Part shown: positions 63,247 to 64,000 of the stretch, piece by piece
Layout: each line of letters opens with the position of its first letter
How positions within the stretch are numbered: position 1 is the first letter of the stretch
Assembly: GCA_964474905.1 (NCBI GenBank)
Contig: CAYYUP010000020.1
Span: 24,203 to 88,202, forward strand
From: JADJRG01 sp964474905
GTDB lineage: Bacteria > Myxococcota_A > Polyangia > Nannocystales > Nannocystaceae
Direction of reading: 5' to 3'
DNA length: 64,000 nt
Notes under the pieces: generated by a model
Told to the model about the DNA's origin: nothing
Databases searched by the model: none
What the model saw: only the letters and a program-made list of their open reading frames with translations
Translations under genes and position numbers: made by a program

Positions 63247-63738
63247 TCAGGCACCACAGCAGCGCTTGTACTTGCGACCGCTACCGCAGGAGCAGGGGGC
63301 ATTACGGCTGAGCTTTGCTCGCCCATCGCCACCTCGGTCCTGCAACATCGCTGGGGGCCGCGAGCCGCTAACATAGACCCATCGACTGTCGACCCGGCGA
63401 AAGCGCGAGCGCTCCCGCAGTTCGCCCGATTGCCGACCGTCAAAAAAAATCGCCGTAAAGGTAACAATACCCAGCTCATCATCGACCTCTCCGGCCTCGA
63501 CGGACTCGACTCTCAGCCCTGTCCAAGTGAGCCGTCGACAGCCCCCCTGCAGGGCCGCGGCATCGACCTCGCAAGTCTCAGGATCATGGGAGAACACGAG
63601 GTATTCGTAGTCACCGAGAGCGTAGGCACTGTAGCGAGATCGCATCAACGCCTCCGCCGTCGGCGGCAGGCTCTCATGGCGCAGATAGGGCCCACAACAC
63701 ACCACCTCCGCCGCCCCACTCCCGCACGGACACCTCAC
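63247..63738 (-). CDS. YchJ family (UPF0225) protein with two SEC-C zinc motifs
   Basis: This 163-residue protein has SEC-C-type zinc sites at both ends: RCPCGSGAAEVVCCGPY at the N-terminus and NAPCSCGSGRKYKRCCGA at the C-terminus. The central domain matches YchJ/NTF2-like: PPTAEALMRSRYSAYALGDYEYLVFSHDP, WTGLRVESVEAGEVDDELGIVTFTAIF, RERSRFRRVDSRWVYVSG. It uses a GTG start at 63738. SEC-C motifs bind SecB or other proteins in SecA, so a chaperone-related role is possible; the function of YchJ is not established. Confidence 0.88.
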   Translation of the reverse strand: MRCPCGSGAAEVVCCGPYLRHESLPPTAEALMRSRYSAYALGDYEYLVFSHDPETCEVDAAALQGGCRRLTWTGLRVESVEAGEVDDELGIVTFTAIFFDGRQSGELRERSRFRRVDSRWVYVSGSRPPAMLQDRGGDGRAKLSRNAPCSCGSGRKYKRCCGA

Positions 63739-63807
63739 AGCCGCTCACTTAGCACATCGATGGCCAACCCGGCCAAAAATAACCACCGAGTGAGCTTAGC
63801 GCCCGCC

Positions 63808-63979
63808 CCCGGCTCCCCATCTACCGCTTCAAGGACGACCTGGGACGTCCCCGCCTCCCCTCCCCAGCCCCCTATTCGCCGGCTCTCTATCTACGGCCTA
63901 CGCGACGTCCTCCGCCTCTCCTTCCAGCCCCCATTCGCCGGCTCCCTATCTACGGCTTCAAGGACGAGCTGCTGGGACG
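63808..63979. repeat. Degenerate repeat of about 57-70 bp, three copies
   Basis: Three imperfect copies of a unit starting CGGCTCYCYATCTACSGCYT begin near 63810, 63879 and 63936. Copies one and three continue with CAAGGACGA; the spacer includes CCGCCTC and CAGCCCCC. The sequence shows no plausible gene and extends near the window end. Confidence 0.6.
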
Positions 63980-64000
63980 AGCGAGGGGGGTTCCGCGACC

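Overview
The window looks like a chromosomal piece of a high-GC, predatory-type myxobacterium. Several secreted lipoproteins combine a lipobox, a long Ser/Thr/Gly linker and a Cys-rich or VWA or IgGFc-binding domain, and there are large TPR/STAND regulators and an extracellular contractile injection system (eCIS). This style is familiar from Nannocystis, Enhygromyxa and Plesiocystis. No rRNA, tRNA, CRISPR array or insertion sequence was recognised. Two runs of exactly 100 N (18737-18836, 19997-20096) are scaffold gaps of unknown true size.

Layout. 1-7.2 kb: the 3' end of an eCIS cluster (tail-fibre-like protein, baseplate J-like protein, a repeat-rich beta protein, a CIS tape-measure protein, and a convergent small PAAR-like protein). 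8-14 kb: a DUF1571 protein, a lipoprotein, a LysR regulator, S-formylglutathione hydrolase, an ATP-grasp enzyme and a MopE-motif lipoprotein. 15-17.1 kb: a cysK-yeiH sulfur operon. 17.2-23 kb: surface proteins (IgGFc-binding-like, Cys-rich lipoprotein, a gapped lipoprotein, a V8-like serine protease, a VWA lipoprotein). 23-30.5 kb: a GNAT acetyltransferase, then a compact minus-strand run of S41 protease, membrane protein, cysS and an MBL-fold hydrolase.

30.6-32.8 kb: a translationally coupled AlbA_2/RecG-like plus ParA-like ATPase pair, possibly a defence module. 33.5-37.6 kb: a lipoprotein, TerB plus SPFH-SHOCT, a lipoprotein with a single CxxCH, and a secreted beta-domain protein; two clear intrinsic terminators lie here. 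38-42.8 kb: a TetR-Lnt (apolipoprotein N-acyltransferase-like) operon with a visible promoter, a second copy of the Cys-rich lipoprotein family, and a Fic protein. 43-45.5 kb: proBA.

45.5-53.2 kb is the most exciting part: three minus-strand genes encoding a CHAT-SIR2 fusion, a nSTAND1 P-loop NTPase with a predicted transmembrane segment and seven TPRs, and a clan-CD (caspase/gingipain-like) peptidase. The first two overlap by 17 bp. The set resembles an NLR/inflammasome-like conflict system with a sensor-switch NTPase, two protease-like proteins and a possible NAD-consuming effector.

54-64 kb: a twelve-haem cytochrome, a DUF2846-like lipoprotein, a CBS protein with a GluR0-like glutamate-receptor/K+ channel, a soluble histidine kinase, a peroxiredoxin-like protein, an FAD monooxygenase, a LIC_10091-like protein and a YchJ/SEC-C protein. 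All calls come from reading the sequence and remembered family motifs; no database search was run.
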